Below, in pieces: positions 46,907-54,901 of a stretch of 64,000 nucleotides of DNA. The DNA comes from Desulfobulbaceae bacterium (GTDB taxonomy: Bacteria > Desulfobacterota > Desulfobulbia > Desulfobulbales > Desulfobulbaceae). A program made the position numbers and the translations under genes. Within the stretch, counting starts at the first letter, position 1. Every line of letters starts with the position of its first letter. The stretch lies in the NCBI GenBank assembly GCA_003508005.1, contig DNUE01000091.1:53815-117814 (forward strand). The letters are read 5' to 3'. The notes below the pieces were generated by a model. The model had not been told where the DNA came from. It saw nothing but the letters and a program-made list of their open reading frames with translations, and did not search any database.

Positions 46907-47098
46907 ATGAAAAAAGAGTATCTTCGGGCTCATTGCCGGTGGTGTTGTGCAGAGCAGAGCATCGACAGTCATCAGGGCCCCGAGGGTAATCAACAAAACA
47001 TCCGCTGCACCTTCTGCCGAAAATGCTGCTTGGCGCCGGACTGCATCACTTCAGACAGCTTCACCGGATCAGCTTTCACTGCCTGCAGACGCGCATGA
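46907..47098 (+). CDS. Possible small cysteine-rich protein
   Basis: A 63-residue frame with seven to nine cysteines in the first 45 residues: HCRWCCAEQ and RCTFCRKCCLAPDC. The CxxC and CxxCxxCC spacing suggests metal binding. It has a weak ribosome site (GGGG 14 bases upstream) and overlaps the end of the opposite-strand GspE-like gene. I do not recognise a family; it could be chance. Confidence 0.3.
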   Translation: MKKEYLRAHCRWCCAEQSIDSHQGPEGNQQNIRCTFCRKCCLAPDCITSDSFTGSAFTACRRA

Positions 47099-49382
47099 CC
47101 TCGTTGAGGTCCGTACGGCCAGCGAAGACCATCCGGATTCCCTCCTGAAGCAGGGTGGTCATGCCTGCGGCTTCCGCGGCCTGCCTGATCCGCTCAACGG
47201 CTGCCCGCTCGATGATCAGCCGGCGCAGCTCCTCGTCCTTGACCAGCAGTTCATAGAGGCCGGCCCTGCCCTGGTAGCCGGTGTCGTTGCATTTCTCGCA
47301 GCCCAGGGGCCGGTACAGGACGAGACGGTCCGAATAGGAAGGGTTCACCCCCTCCTCGAAGCGGTTGCCGAACAGATTTTTCAGATATTCATATTCGCTC
47401 CGGTCCGGATGATAGGCCTGCCGGCAATCCCTGCACAGGGTGCTGACCAGGCGCTGGGCGAGGACCCCCTGCAGCGCATCGGCCAGGCTGAAGGGGTCCA
47501 TGCCCATGTCGATGAGACTTGTAATGGACTCTGCGGCAGAGTTGGTGCGCAGAGTGCTGAGCACCAGGCACCCGGAAAGGGAGGCCTCGATGCCCATCCT
47601 GGCCGTCTCCTGGTCGCGCATCTCGCCCACCATGATGACATCCGGGTCGGCCCGGAGGAATGCGCGCATGGCCTCGGCAAAGGTCAGGCCGGTCCCCGGG
47701 TTGACCTGCACCTGCCGCAGGCGGTGCTGGGTGATTTCCACCGGATCCTCGGCGGTCCAGATCTTTTTCTCGGGCGTATTGATTAAGTTCAGGACCGAGT
47801 GCAGGGTTGTGATCTTGCCGGAGCCGGCTGGCCCGACCACCAGGATGAGCCCTCGGGGGCGGAGAACAAGGGCCTCGAATCTGCGGAGAACCTGTTCGGG
47901 CATGATTTCCTGCAAGGGCAGAGGGTTCAAGTCGGCCAGCACGCGCATGACCACGTCCTCATTGCCGTCCGCGGTGGGAATGGTGGCGATACGCAGCGCG
48001 ATGTCCTGGCCGCCGGCGGTCCGGTAAGCAATCTTCCCGTCCTGCGGCCGGCGCCGCTCGGCGATATCAAGATCAGCCAGGGTCTTGAGACGGGCAACGA
48101 CCGACCTGATTTGATTTCGGGGCACGGAACACACATTCCGGCACTGGCCGTCAATGCGGAAGCGGACTTCAGCGTCGTGGAGGGTTCCGTAGGGTTCGAT
48201 ATGGATGTCCGAGGCATTCTGCCGGCAGGCATCCTCGATGATCCTGCTGACCAGCGTGACAATGGGGAGCTGTTCCGGGTCCTCTTTTTCGACGTTCTCC
48301 TCGGGCAAGGCACCGCCATCACTTTCAATCTTCTCGAGCATCCCGGCACCAGGCTGTGCCGCCGACCCCTGTTGCACAGCGGATGGCGCAGGGACCTGCA
48401 ACCGTTGGAGGAAGGCATCGATATCGCAGGGCAGCGCCAGCCGTACCTCGGCCAAGTCGGCCCGGAACACCTGCTGGATCTCGTAGAGACTGGCCTGATC
48501 GTCGGGATCCGCCGCGGCAAGCACCACCTTGCCCCCCTCGAAGATCAGGGGAACCATGCGGTTTTTCCGCAGGTAGTCGATATTGAGGCCGTCATAGAGC
48601 CCGTCCCCGTCAACAGAGGCCAGACTTAGATCCTCATAGAGGGTATTATAAAAAGTGGCCAGCGCATTGCCCAGGTCCTTCTTGCTGATGCAAAAATCGC
48701 GCAGCAGGACTTGCTCCACATCCTCCTTGTTCTGGTTGGCGATGGCGAAGGCGCGGTCAAGCTCCTTGTGGGTGATCAGGTCGTTTTTGACCAGCACGTC
48801 GTACCTGGTTGGAACCCGCTGCGGCAACTGCTGAAGATTGCGGAAGGCAATGCCCAGGGTTTCGGCCAGATCGGCGATGCGCTGACTGTCGATCGCGGAG
48901 AAGTCACGGCCGGAACGCTGGTTGATAAACTCGATGACGCCCATGAGGGAATGCTGAAACAGGATAGGCGCGGCCAGCACCTGCCTTGTTCTGGAGCCGG
49001 CCTTGCGGTCCCAGGAGGAATCAAACCTGAGTTCGGGATCGACCCGGCGAAGTTCTTCCTGATCATAGGCATCATTGATCAGGACTACCGAACGGGTGGC
49101 GGCGCAGTAGCCGACAATACTGGTCTTGTCCACCGGCACCCTTATTTTGCTCAGGAATTGTCCCGGCAGCAGGACCCAGGAAACCAGCTGCATCCTGGCC
49201 GCTTCCACCAGGAAGATCGAGGCCATCTCCACATCATAGACATCAAGAATATGACCGCGCAGCGCTGTCTTCATCTCGTTGGGCGACGCTGCGGAATAAA
49301 TGGCACTGATCAGCAGCTTCAACCGCCTGTCGAATCCGGAATTCTCGGCAACATCTTTGTCAGCTCTGGGTGTATCGTCCAT
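47076..49382 (-). CDS. GspE/PilB-family ATPase with N-terminal GAF domain
   Basis: A 768-residue type II secretion/type IV pilus ATPase. Residues about 20-185 are a GAF domain (RGHILDVYDVEMASIF, APILFQHSLMGVIEFINQ); residues about 190-340 are the GspE/MshE N-terminal domain; then a T2SSE ATPase (from about 385: DIHIEPYGTLHDAEVRFRIDG). Walker A reads GPAGSGKITT, so the usual Thr or Ser after the Lys is Ile. Asp box and Walker B region LRADPDVIMVGEMRDQETA is intact, and a CRDC...CEKC zinc motif is present at about 650-710. No other secretion or pilus genes are near, so it may serve a distant system or be altered in activity. Confidence 0.85.
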   Translation of the reverse strand: MDDTPRADKDVAENSGFDRRLKLLISAIYSAASPNEMKTALRGHILDVYDVEMASIFLVEAARMQLVSWVLLPGQFLSKIRVPVDKTSIVGYCAATRSVVLINDAYDQEELRRVDPELRFDSSWDRKAGSRTRQVLAAPILFQHSLMGVIEFINQRSGRDFSAIDSQRIADLAETLGIAFRNLQQLPQRVPTRYDVLVKNDLITHKELDRAFAIANQNKEDVEQVLLRDFCISKKDLGNALATFYNTLYEDLSLASVDGDGLYDGLNIDYLRKNRMVPLIFEGGKVVLAAADPDDQASLYEIQQVFRADLAEVRLALPCDIDAFLQRLQVPAPSAVQQGSAAQPGAGMLEKIESDGGALPEENVEKEDPEQLPIVTLVSRIIEDACRQNASDIHIEPYGTLHDAEVRFRIDGQCRNVCSVPRNQIRSVVARLKTLADLDIAERRRPQDGKIAYRTAGGQDIALRIATIPTADGNEDVVMRVLADLNPLPLQEIMPEQVLRRFEALVLRPRGLILVVGPAGSGKITTLHSVLNLINTPEKKIWTAEDPVEITQHRLRQVQVNPGTGLTFAEAMRAFLRADPDVIMVGEMRDQETARMGIEASLSGCLVLSTLRTNSAAESITSLIDMGMDPFSLADALQGVLAQRLVSTLCRDCRQAYHPDRSEYEYLKNLFGNRFEEGVNPSYSDRLVLYRPLGCEKCNDTGYQGRAGLYELLVKDEELRRLIIERAAVERIRQAAEAAGMTTLLQEGIRMVFAGRTDLNEVMRVCRQ

Positions 49383-49535
49383 GGCTTCGCCTTGCGCTAA
49401 TTTTTGGTACTATCTCCCTTCCGACTTTCCTCTATGACGTGTTCCGTAGGGAAAGCGGTGAACATACCACCCCCGGGGACAGGGAGACGATGCAGCAGAT
49501 TCATCGGGTTTCCACAAGTCCCTCATCCAGGGAAC

Positions 49536-49898
49536 TCAGGCTTCCGTTTCCTGGCTGCCCTCTTCCGAAGTCCAGAAGCCGGCGAAGGCTGTATCGGCTT
49601 CCTGACGGATCCGTTGCTGCAGCTCCCTGTACCTGGTCAGCAGATCCCGACCGTAGGGCGTCAGCCGAGAGCCTTTCCCCTCCCTGGCAACCAGGGGCTG
49701 GCCAAGCCGCTCCTCCGATGCCTTGATCCTGCCCCACAACGCCCGATAACTCATTTTCAGCTCAACCGCGGCCGCCTGCAGAGACCGCAGCCGGTCAACG
49801 GCCTCCAGGATCCGGCTGCGTCCCTCGCCGAAAATCACATGGCCGGTTTTATCCTCGATCCAGATCTTCGAGTGAATGGTACAGTTTCCTCCGTTCAT
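49536..49898 (-). CDS. ModE N-terminal-like winged-helix regulator
   Basis: A 120-residue protein of the ModE-N/LysR-type winged helix family: IHSKIWIEDKTGHVIFGEG, SRILEAVDRLRSLQAAAVELKMSYRALWGRIKASEERLG, and the wing LTPYGRDLLTRYRELQQ (each in part). It lacks the C-terminal TOBE pair of full ModE, so it may bind DNA without sensing molybdate itself. I start it at ATG 49898, five bases after GGAGG; a longer upstream frame lacks a ribosome site. Divergent from tupA over a 345-base region. Confidence 0.7.
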   Translation of the reverse strand: MNGGNCTIHSKIWIEDKTGHVIFGEGRSRILEAVDRLRSLQAAAVELKMSYRALWGRIKASEERLGQPLVAREGKGSRLTPYGRDLLTRYRELQQRIRQEADTAFAGFWTSEEGSQETEA

Positions 49899-50055
49899 CA
49901 TCGCCTCCCATAACAGTGCAATGCACCTCTGTTCCTCCGCGCACTCTTTTCCTTTTACCCTGTTTTCCGGTTCTTTGCCAATGGCAGGAGAGAAGAAACA
50001 ATTTTTGCCGAAAGTGCTTTGTTTCAACATGTTACCGGAAAATAACCCGATAAGC

Positions 50056-50094
50056 TATGCTTTACTTGACATAAGCCGGGCATACGTCTATATT
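50056..50094 (+). promoter_or_regulatory. tupA promoter with overlapping candidate TunR site
   Basis: TTGACA (50066-50071), 17 bases, TATATT (50089-50094). The -35 is embedded in TATGC(N5)CTTGACATAAGCC, which shares the core CTTGACATAwGCC with the modA promoter. Confidence 0.6.
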
Positions 50095-50177
50095 CCTTAT
50101 CCTATCGGTTTGCCATCCCGGCAAAACGACCTTTTCGCCTGCCTTTCTTTGTACAACAGGGAAACGTTGGGTGTATT

Positions 50178-50211
50178 CCGGATGGACTCTCTTGTTCCAC
50201 CCGGTTTTTTT
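50178..50211 (+). terminator. Terminator-like hairpin in the tupA leader
   Basis: Stem CCGG-a-TGGA with TCCA-c-CCGG, loop CTCTCTTGT, followed by seven T (50205-50211). It sits between the promoter and the tupA ribosome site, the position of an attenuator. Confidence 0.55.
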
Positions 50212-50243
50212 GTCAATCAATGGCTAAAAAGGAGAATTGCAGC

Positions 50244-51089
50244 ATGAAAAACTTTACCGCGCACTGGAAACGTATCGGCACCATTCTTTTCTTCCCCCTG
50301 TTCCTTGCCGGCAACTCCCAGGCCGCAGACAAGGAGCTGATGATGGCCACCACCACCAGCACGGATGACACCGGGCTGCTCGAATACCTGGCCCCCATGG
50401 TGACCAAGGCCACCGGCATTACCGTAAAATGGGTCGGCACCGGCACCGGCAAGGCCTTGAAGATGGGAGAGGACTGCAATGCCGATGTACTGCTGGTCCA
50501 TGCCCCGGCCGCGGAAAAGAAGTTCGTGGAGGCCGGCTTCGGCATCAACCGTCGGGAGGTCATGTACAATGACTTCGTGGTCATCGGCCCGAACGCCGAT
50601 CCGGCCGCTATAAAGGGCAAGGATCTGTGCACCGCGCTCAAGACGATCACCGACAAGAAGGCCGCTTTTGTCAGCCGCGGCGACGATTCCGGCACCCACA
50701 AGATGGAACTATCACTGTGGAAGGACTGCGCTCTCCAGGCTCCGGACAAGGAATCCTGGTACCTGCAGGCCGGCCAGGGGATGATGCCGACCATCACCAT
50801 GGCGGCCGAGCGTGGCGGCTACACCCTGGCCGACCGCGGCACCTACATCAAGTATGAAGCCGACAACCAGGGCAAGCCACCGCTGGCGATCATTCTGGAA
50901 GGCGACAAGCACCTCCTCAACCAGTACAGCGTTATTGAAGTGAACCCTCAGAAATGCCCCAACGCGAAAAACGACCTGGCCCGCCAGTACGGCGACTGGA
51001 TGGTCGGCAAGGAGGGTCAGGCCGCCATCGGCGGCTTCAAGTTACTGGGCAAGCAGCTCTTCACCCCCAATGCGGCAGCGGCAAAATAA
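50244..51089 (+). CDS. tupA: Tungstate-binding ABC transporter protein
   Basis: A 281-residue periplasmic solute-binding protein. A signal peptide (LFFPLFLAGNSQA) is followed by the TupA signature ATTTSTDDTGLLEYL, GTGTGKALKMGEDCNADVLLVHAP, NDFVVIGP and FVSRGDDSGTHKME. Family members bind tungstate with very high affinity, the TTTS residues lining the oxyanion site. ATG 50244 has AAGGAG eight bases upstream and gives a proper signal; an in-frame ATG 24 bases earlier would not. First gene of tupABC. Confidence 0.95.
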   Translation: MKNFTAHWKRIGTILFFPLFLAGNSQAADKELMMATTTSTDDTGLLEYLAPMVTKATGITVKWVGTGTGKALKMGEDCNADVLLVHAPAAEKKFVEAGFGINRREVMYNDFVVIGPNADPAAIKGKDLCTALKTITDKKAAFVSRGDDSGTHKMELSLWKDCALQAPDKESWYLQAGQGMMPTITMAAERGGYTLADRGTYIKYEADNQGKPPLAIILEGDKHLLNQYSVIEVNPQKCPNAKNDLARQYGDWMVGKEGQAAIGGFKLLGKQLFTPNAAAAK

Positions 51090-51107
51090 CCGGCTGGTGA
51101 GAGACTG

Positions 51108-51797
51108 ATGGATTTTATCCTGCAGGGTGTCGCCCAGGCCATTGTCCTCCTGGCCAGTGGCGATTGGGAAACCTACTCCGCGGTGTTCGCCACGGTGCAG
51201 GTTTCCGGCCTGTCCATGGGCGCGAGCCTGCTGATCGGGATCCCGCTGGGCTACCTGCTCGGCTATCTCGATTTTCCGGGCAAGAAACCCCTGCGCACGG
51301 TGGTGGACACCCTGCTCTCGCTACCCACAGTCTTCATCGGCCTGGTGGTCTATGCCTTCCTGTCCTACCGTGGACCATTTGGAGAGTTGAGCTTGCTCTT
51401 CACCCTGACCGGCATCGCCATCGGCCAGACCATCCTGGCCCTGCCCGTGGTCATTTCCCTGACCGCCACGGCCGTGGAAAGCCTCGACCGGCACCTGCGC
51501 CTGACGCTCGTGTCCCTGGGGGCCTCCCCGAGGCAAATCTTTCTGACCAGTCTCTGGGAGGCCCGGCTTGGCCTGCTCATCGCCGCGGTGACCGCCACCG
51601 GCAGGGTGCTCACCGAGGTGGGCATCTCGATGATGGTCGGCGGCAACATCAAGTGGCAGACCCGGACCATTACCACGGCCATTGCCCTGGAAACCAACAA
51701 GGGCCAGTTCGCCACGGGCATTGCCCTGGGCCTGGTGTTGCTGGCCCTGGCCTTTGCCATCAACGTATCCCTCTCCTTTCTGCGGCGCAGGGGGTAG
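51108..51797 (+). CDS. tupB: Tungstate ABC transporter permease
   Basis: A 229-residue inner membrane permease with five to six helices (SGLSMGASLLIGIPLGYLLGY, LPTVFIGLVVYAFLS, GIAIGQTILALPVVISLTATAVE). The EAA-like coupling motif for the ATPase is ASPRQIFLTSLWEARLG. Length and sequence fit TupB rather than CysT or ModB. It begins 19 bases after tupA and its stop lies 2 bases before tupC. Confidence 0.9.
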   Translation: MDFILQGVAQAIVLLASGDWETYSAVFATVQVSGLSMGASLLIGIPLGYLLGYLDFPGKKPLRTVVDTLLSLPTVFIGLVVYAFLSYRGPFGELSLLFTLTGIAIGQTILALPVVISLTATAVESLDRHLRLTLVSLGASPRQIFLTSLWEARLGLLIAAVTATGRVLTEVGISMMVGGNIKWQTRTITTAIALETNKGQFATGIALGLVLLALAFAINVSLSFLRRRG

Positions 51798-51799
51798 GC

Positions 51800-52813
51800 A
51801 TGGAACCCTTTATCCTCCTCCAGGGTGTCAAGCATTTCTACAAGGAACGGCTGGCCCTCGACATCCCTGAGCTGCAGATCGAAAAAGGGAGCATCACCGG
51901 GCTCGCCGGGCCCAACGGCAGCGGCAAGAGCACCCTGCTCCGAATCCTGGCCCTGGCCGAACAGTGCACTTCCGGCACCCTGCTGGTCGAAGGGACGCCG
52001 GTATGGGCCTATGCCGGCAAGGCCTCGCGCCGGATCACCATGCTCCCCCAGGAACCCTACCTCCTCAGGCGGACGGTCTATGACAATATCGCCTACGGCC
52101 TGCGGCTCCGGAACAAAGGCGGTGACCTGAAGGCCGCGGTAGGGGAAGGCTTGGCGCTGGTGGGCCTGGATCCCTCCTTTGCGGCAAGGAGATGGCATGA
52201 GCTGTCCGGAGGGGAGGCGCAGCGGGTGGCCCTGGCCGCCAGGCTGGTCCTGCGGCCCTCCTGCCTGCTCCTCGACGAACCCACCGCCAGCGTTGACGTG
52301 AAAAGCGGCCTGCTCATCCAGCAGGCCATTCTGCACGCCAGGGAGCAGTGGGGTACGACTCTGGTCATTGCCAGCCACAACCGTTCCTGGCTGCATGACA
52401 TCTGCGACCACCTGATTTTCCTCTACAACGGCCGCCGACTGGAGTGCTGCCTCGACAACTTTCTGCCGGGCCCCTGGTCACCGGCTGAAACCGGGCTGTG
52501 GCAGGCCAGTCTTTCAGACGGCCAGGCGCTCTATGCCGGCAAGCCGTCCAGGCCCGACAGCAACGGCGTACTGCCCCCCTCCTCGCTTCGCCTGATGAAC
52601 GGGACGCTCCGGGAAGGAGAACGCCTATTGCGCTGCACCGTCATCGCCATTTATATCGACAAGTATCTGCACGCCCCCTCCCTCCAGGTGAACTGCGGCG
52701 GCCAGCCCCTTGTCGTCAGCTCGCCCCTGGATGAGGACGAACTGGATGCCTGCCGGCCAGGCCGGGAGGTGAACCTATGCTACCGGCCGGAAAACGTCAT
52801 CTGGCTCGACTGA
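51800..52813 (+). CDS. tupC: Tungstate ABC transporter ATPase
   Basis: A 337-residue ATPase. Walker A GPNGSGKSTLL, Q-loop PQEPYLLRRTV, signature LSGGEAQRVALA, Walker B CLLLDEPTAS and H-loop ASHN are all present. Beyond the usual 240-residue core is a C-terminal region (about 260-337) ending ALRCTV-like segment LRCTVIAIYIDKYLH and VNLCYRPENVIWLD, which looks like a regulatory TOBE-type domain. A longer frame that begins at 51164 is out of phase with tupB and is not the gene. ATG 51800 follows tupB at once. Confidence 0.9.
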   Translation: MEPFILLQGVKHFYKERLALDIPELQIEKGSITGLAGPNGSGKSTLLRILALAEQCTSGTLLVEGTPVWAYAGKASRRITMLPQEPYLLRRTVYDNIAYGLRLRNKGGDLKAAVGEGLALVGLDPSFAARRWHELSGGEAQRVALAARLVLRPSCLLLDEPTASVDVKSGLLIQQAILHAREQWGTTLVIASHNRSWLHDICDHLIFLYNGRRLECCLDNFLPGPWSPAETGLWQASLSDGQALYAGKPSRPDSNGVLPPSSLRLMNGTLREGERLLRCTVIAIYIDKYLHAPSLQVNCGGQPLVVSSPLDEDELDACRPGREVNLCYRPENVIWLD

Positions 52814-52831
52814 CCCCATAGCTTGCGGCGG

Positions 52832-54094
52832 TTAAATCCTAATTCTCGCTTTTCTGATAAAAAAATCCGTTACGATCCCGATCCCGAACGCCCAGCCCAT
52901 GTTCGGCACCGCCAGCGAGATGCCGCTGATCAGCAGGGCGACAAAATACTCCTCATTGGTTTTCAGGCTGCGGATCAGAGGACACAGTTCAAGGCCGGCA
53001 AAAATAAGCAGTACTCCCAGCACCGCGTTGGGAATCATCGAAAGAATCGAAAACCCGAGTTCCCCGAAAAGCAGCGCCATCACCACAAACAGAATGCCGA
53101 TCATGAGGGGCGCGCCGCCGGTTCTCGCGCCAAAGCGAAAATGGGCGGCCAAACCTCCCGTCCCGTGACACATCGGCACAGCGCCGATAAAGCCTGCCGG
53201 TAAATTGGCAAGGCCCATGGTCAGCGCGAATTTCCCTGCTTGCGTTTTCCGCAGCAGGGGATTGCCCGGAAAAAGGGCATTGCAGGTATCAGCCGTTCCC
53301 ACGCAGGCATTCCCGATTGTCAATGGTATTTGCGGAAGGATCAACATGCTGAATGCGATCCAAAAGTCATTGAGAGAGGGAAAAATCAGATGGACACTCG
53401 TGGGGCCCAAGGAAAAATTTTGTCCTTTGAAACCGCCGAAAAGGAACCCCACCGTAATGCCGAATACTACCGCAGCGATTGCCGCCGGTAGTTTTTTATT
53501 GTCCAGCAGCAGAAGCACCATGACAAAGACAATGATCCCGAGGAGTAAGTTGGCATTCAGACCGGCAAATGCTGACGAGCTTCCCGACATGAACATCTCT
53601 TTTTGTCCAATCAGTTCGACCCCTTTTCGCAAAAAAACCAGCCCTAATGCTAATTGAATACCGCGAACAACCGGCTGCGTAAAAAGTTTTGCTAATTTAT
53701 CAACTAGACCGGTAAGCGAGAAAAACAACAGGAGAAATCCGAAAAGAATTCCTGATGCTCCGATCACCGATTCCGTAATCATCGCCGGATAAGCGATGGC
53801 AATTGCACCTACTGCCTTCAAAGGCTGAACCGGGACAGGAAGTTTATAATAATACCCGGTGATGATATAAAACAATCCAAATGACAAAAAAACAGCTGAA
53901 GGACTCAATTGATTGATTACAATCATTCCCATGACAATGGGCAAAAGCGTTCCCAGGTCTCCAAAGGAGCCGGCAAACTCGACACGGTCGAATTTAAATT
54001 TATCAAAAAATCTGCTTCCGGGATTGCCAACAGGAATTCCGGAAGGATTCTTTGCATCTTTTGCTTCTATCCCAGCGTTATTGTCTTTTTCCAC
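52832..54094 (-). CDS. MOT1-family molybdate/sulfate permease
   Basis: A 420-residue membrane protein with about eleven helices. The MOT1 (MFS_MOT1) signature is evident: EFAGSFGDLGTLLPIVMGM, SVFLSFGLFYIITGYYYKLPVPVQPLKA and, later, MCHGTGGLAAHFRFGARTGGAPL and LGVLLIFAGLEL. Family members move molybdate and are distant relatives of SulP. The start is GTG at 54094 with AAGGGG before it; the first 30 residues are a hydrophilic leader. Encoded opposite to tupABC and next to tunR, so a role in molybdate (or tungstate) uptake is likely. Confidence 0.85.
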   Translation of the reverse strand: MEKDNNAGIEAKDAKNPSGIPVGNPGSRFFDKFKFDRVEFAGSFGDLGTLLPIVMGMIVINQLSPSAVFLSFGLFYIITGYYYKLPVPVQPLKAVGAIAIAYPAMITESVIGASGILFGFLLLFFSLTGLVDKLAKLFTQPVVRGIQLALGLVFLRKGVELIGQKEMFMSGSSSAFAGLNANLLLGIIVFVMVLLLLDNKKLPAAIAAVVFGITVGFLFGGFKGQNFSLGPTSVHLIFPSLNDFWIAFSMLILPQIPLTIGNACVGTADTCNALFPGNPLLRKTQAGKFALTMGLANLPAGFIGAVPMCHGTGGLAAHFRFGARTGGAPLMIGILFVVMALLFGELGFSILSMIPNAVLGVLLIFAGLELCPLIRSLKTNEEYFVALLISGISLAVPNMGWAFGIGIVTDFFIRKARIRI

Positions 54095-54210
54095 AGTTAG
54101 CCCCTTTAAACATATTTTGCGGCGCCACTAGCGAAATTGCACAACCGCGGCCTTCCCCTCCTTGAAGCGGCGCAGTTCAGTCGACTGGAGCGATGAACTT
54201 GGCCGGTCCG

Positions 54211-54723
54211 TCACTCTGATCTAGCGTCCGCACAATGCTCCGACAATTGCGCGCCAAACCACCTGTGAATCGCGGTTATTAATTGGATGTCTTTCGCTGC
54301 AAAGGTGATTTGCGCGCCAGTTGGCAGGACCGAAAAAGAGACCTTTATTGCAGCCGCTCCAACCTGCAATTCCCGTAGTCCAGGCATATCCGCTCCATGC
54401 AGTGATGCCGGATCTATGTAGTTACCGATTTGAAATGCTTCTGCCTCATGCTGCAGGTGCTGCTGAATCAGAGACACCTGATCCGTTGCGGTCTGGTCTT
54501 TGACGACAACCCGCTGCACTCCGCCGGTGTCGGTCATTCGAAAAATATGGGTGGTTTTTGCCAGGTCAAAAGGCATAACGCTGGGCCCAAGGTTGTGCAC
54601 ATGCTCTTGTTTGGACTGTGCCAAAGCTGTCGCACAGGCAAGAAAGAGACAAAAAACGATCGAAGGCAACAAGAAACGGGATCCAGATCGCCAGTACAAT
54701 CCCCTCTGCCTGAATAACAACAT
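54211..54723 (-). CDS. Small secreted protein of the tungstate/molybdate island
   Basis: A 170-residue protein with an N-terminal hydrophobic signal (LLPSIVFCLFLACATALA). The mature part has THIFRMTDTGGVQRVVVKD, LIQQHLQHEAEAFQIGNYIDPASLHGADMPGL and HRWFGAQLSEH. I recognise this as a widespread small-protein family that automatic pipelines often call aspartate carbamoyltransferase, a name the sequence does not support: no CPxxR or carbamoyl-phosphate loop is present. GAGGG precedes ATG 54723. Its promoter carries the candidate TunR core, so it probably belongs to the oxyanion regulon. Confidence 0.7.
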   Translation of the reverse strand: MLLFRQRGLYWRSGSRFLLPSIVFCLFLACATALAQSKQEHVHNLGPSVMPFDLAKTTHIFRMTDTGGVQRVVVKDQTATDQVSLIQQHLQHEAEAFQIGNYIDPASLHGADMPGLRELQVGAAAIKVSFSVLPTGAQITFAAKDIQLITAIHRWFGAQLSEHCADARSE

Positions 54724-54782
54724 GGAGCCCTCGTTGGATATTTATGGTTGACAGAACAAACACGATTTAATATATATTCGTG

Positions 54783-54827
54783 ATAGTAATACAACCCTTC
54801 TGGCTATGTCAAGTGATTAATGACATA
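54783..54827 (-). promoter_or_regulatory. Minus-strand promoter with dyad TATGTCA-N9-TGACATA
   Basis: On the minus strand TTGACA (54807-54812), 18 bases, TACTAT (54783-54788) would drive the secreted-protein gene. The -35 lies in a dyad whose arms are TATGTCA (54805-54811) and TGACATA (54821-54827). Read on the minus strand, the site contains CTTGACATAGCC, close to the core seen at tupA and modA. It lies about 75 bases upstream of tunR on the other side, so it could also autoregulate tunR. Confidence 0.55.
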
Positions 54828-54901
54828 CTTTCTCAACCAGGCAGGTATTGCATACAATTTGACCAGCCCTTTACAAGACAACCTCTCTGTTCGGAAACAA
54901 A

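Larger units (their letters stand above)
49899..50243. promoter_or_regulatory. Divergent control region of the tup operon
   Basis: About 345 bases between the ModE-like gene and tupA. It carries the tupA promoter and candidate operator (50056-50094), a leader of about 140 bases with a hairpin TTTGCC-ATCCC-GGCAAA (50109-50125) and a terminator-like hairpin (50178-50211) just before the Shine-Dalgarno. Confidence 0.6.

Noticed and set aside
51164..52813. A 549-codon plus-strand frame longer than tupC
   Set aside because: Its first part is out-of-phase tupB sequence; tupC proper starts at 51800, two bases after the tupB stop.
54211..54723. Naming the secreted protein aspartate carbamoyltransferase
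   Set aside because: It has a signal peptide, is only 170 residues long and lacks carbamoyl-phosphate and aspartate-binding motifs.
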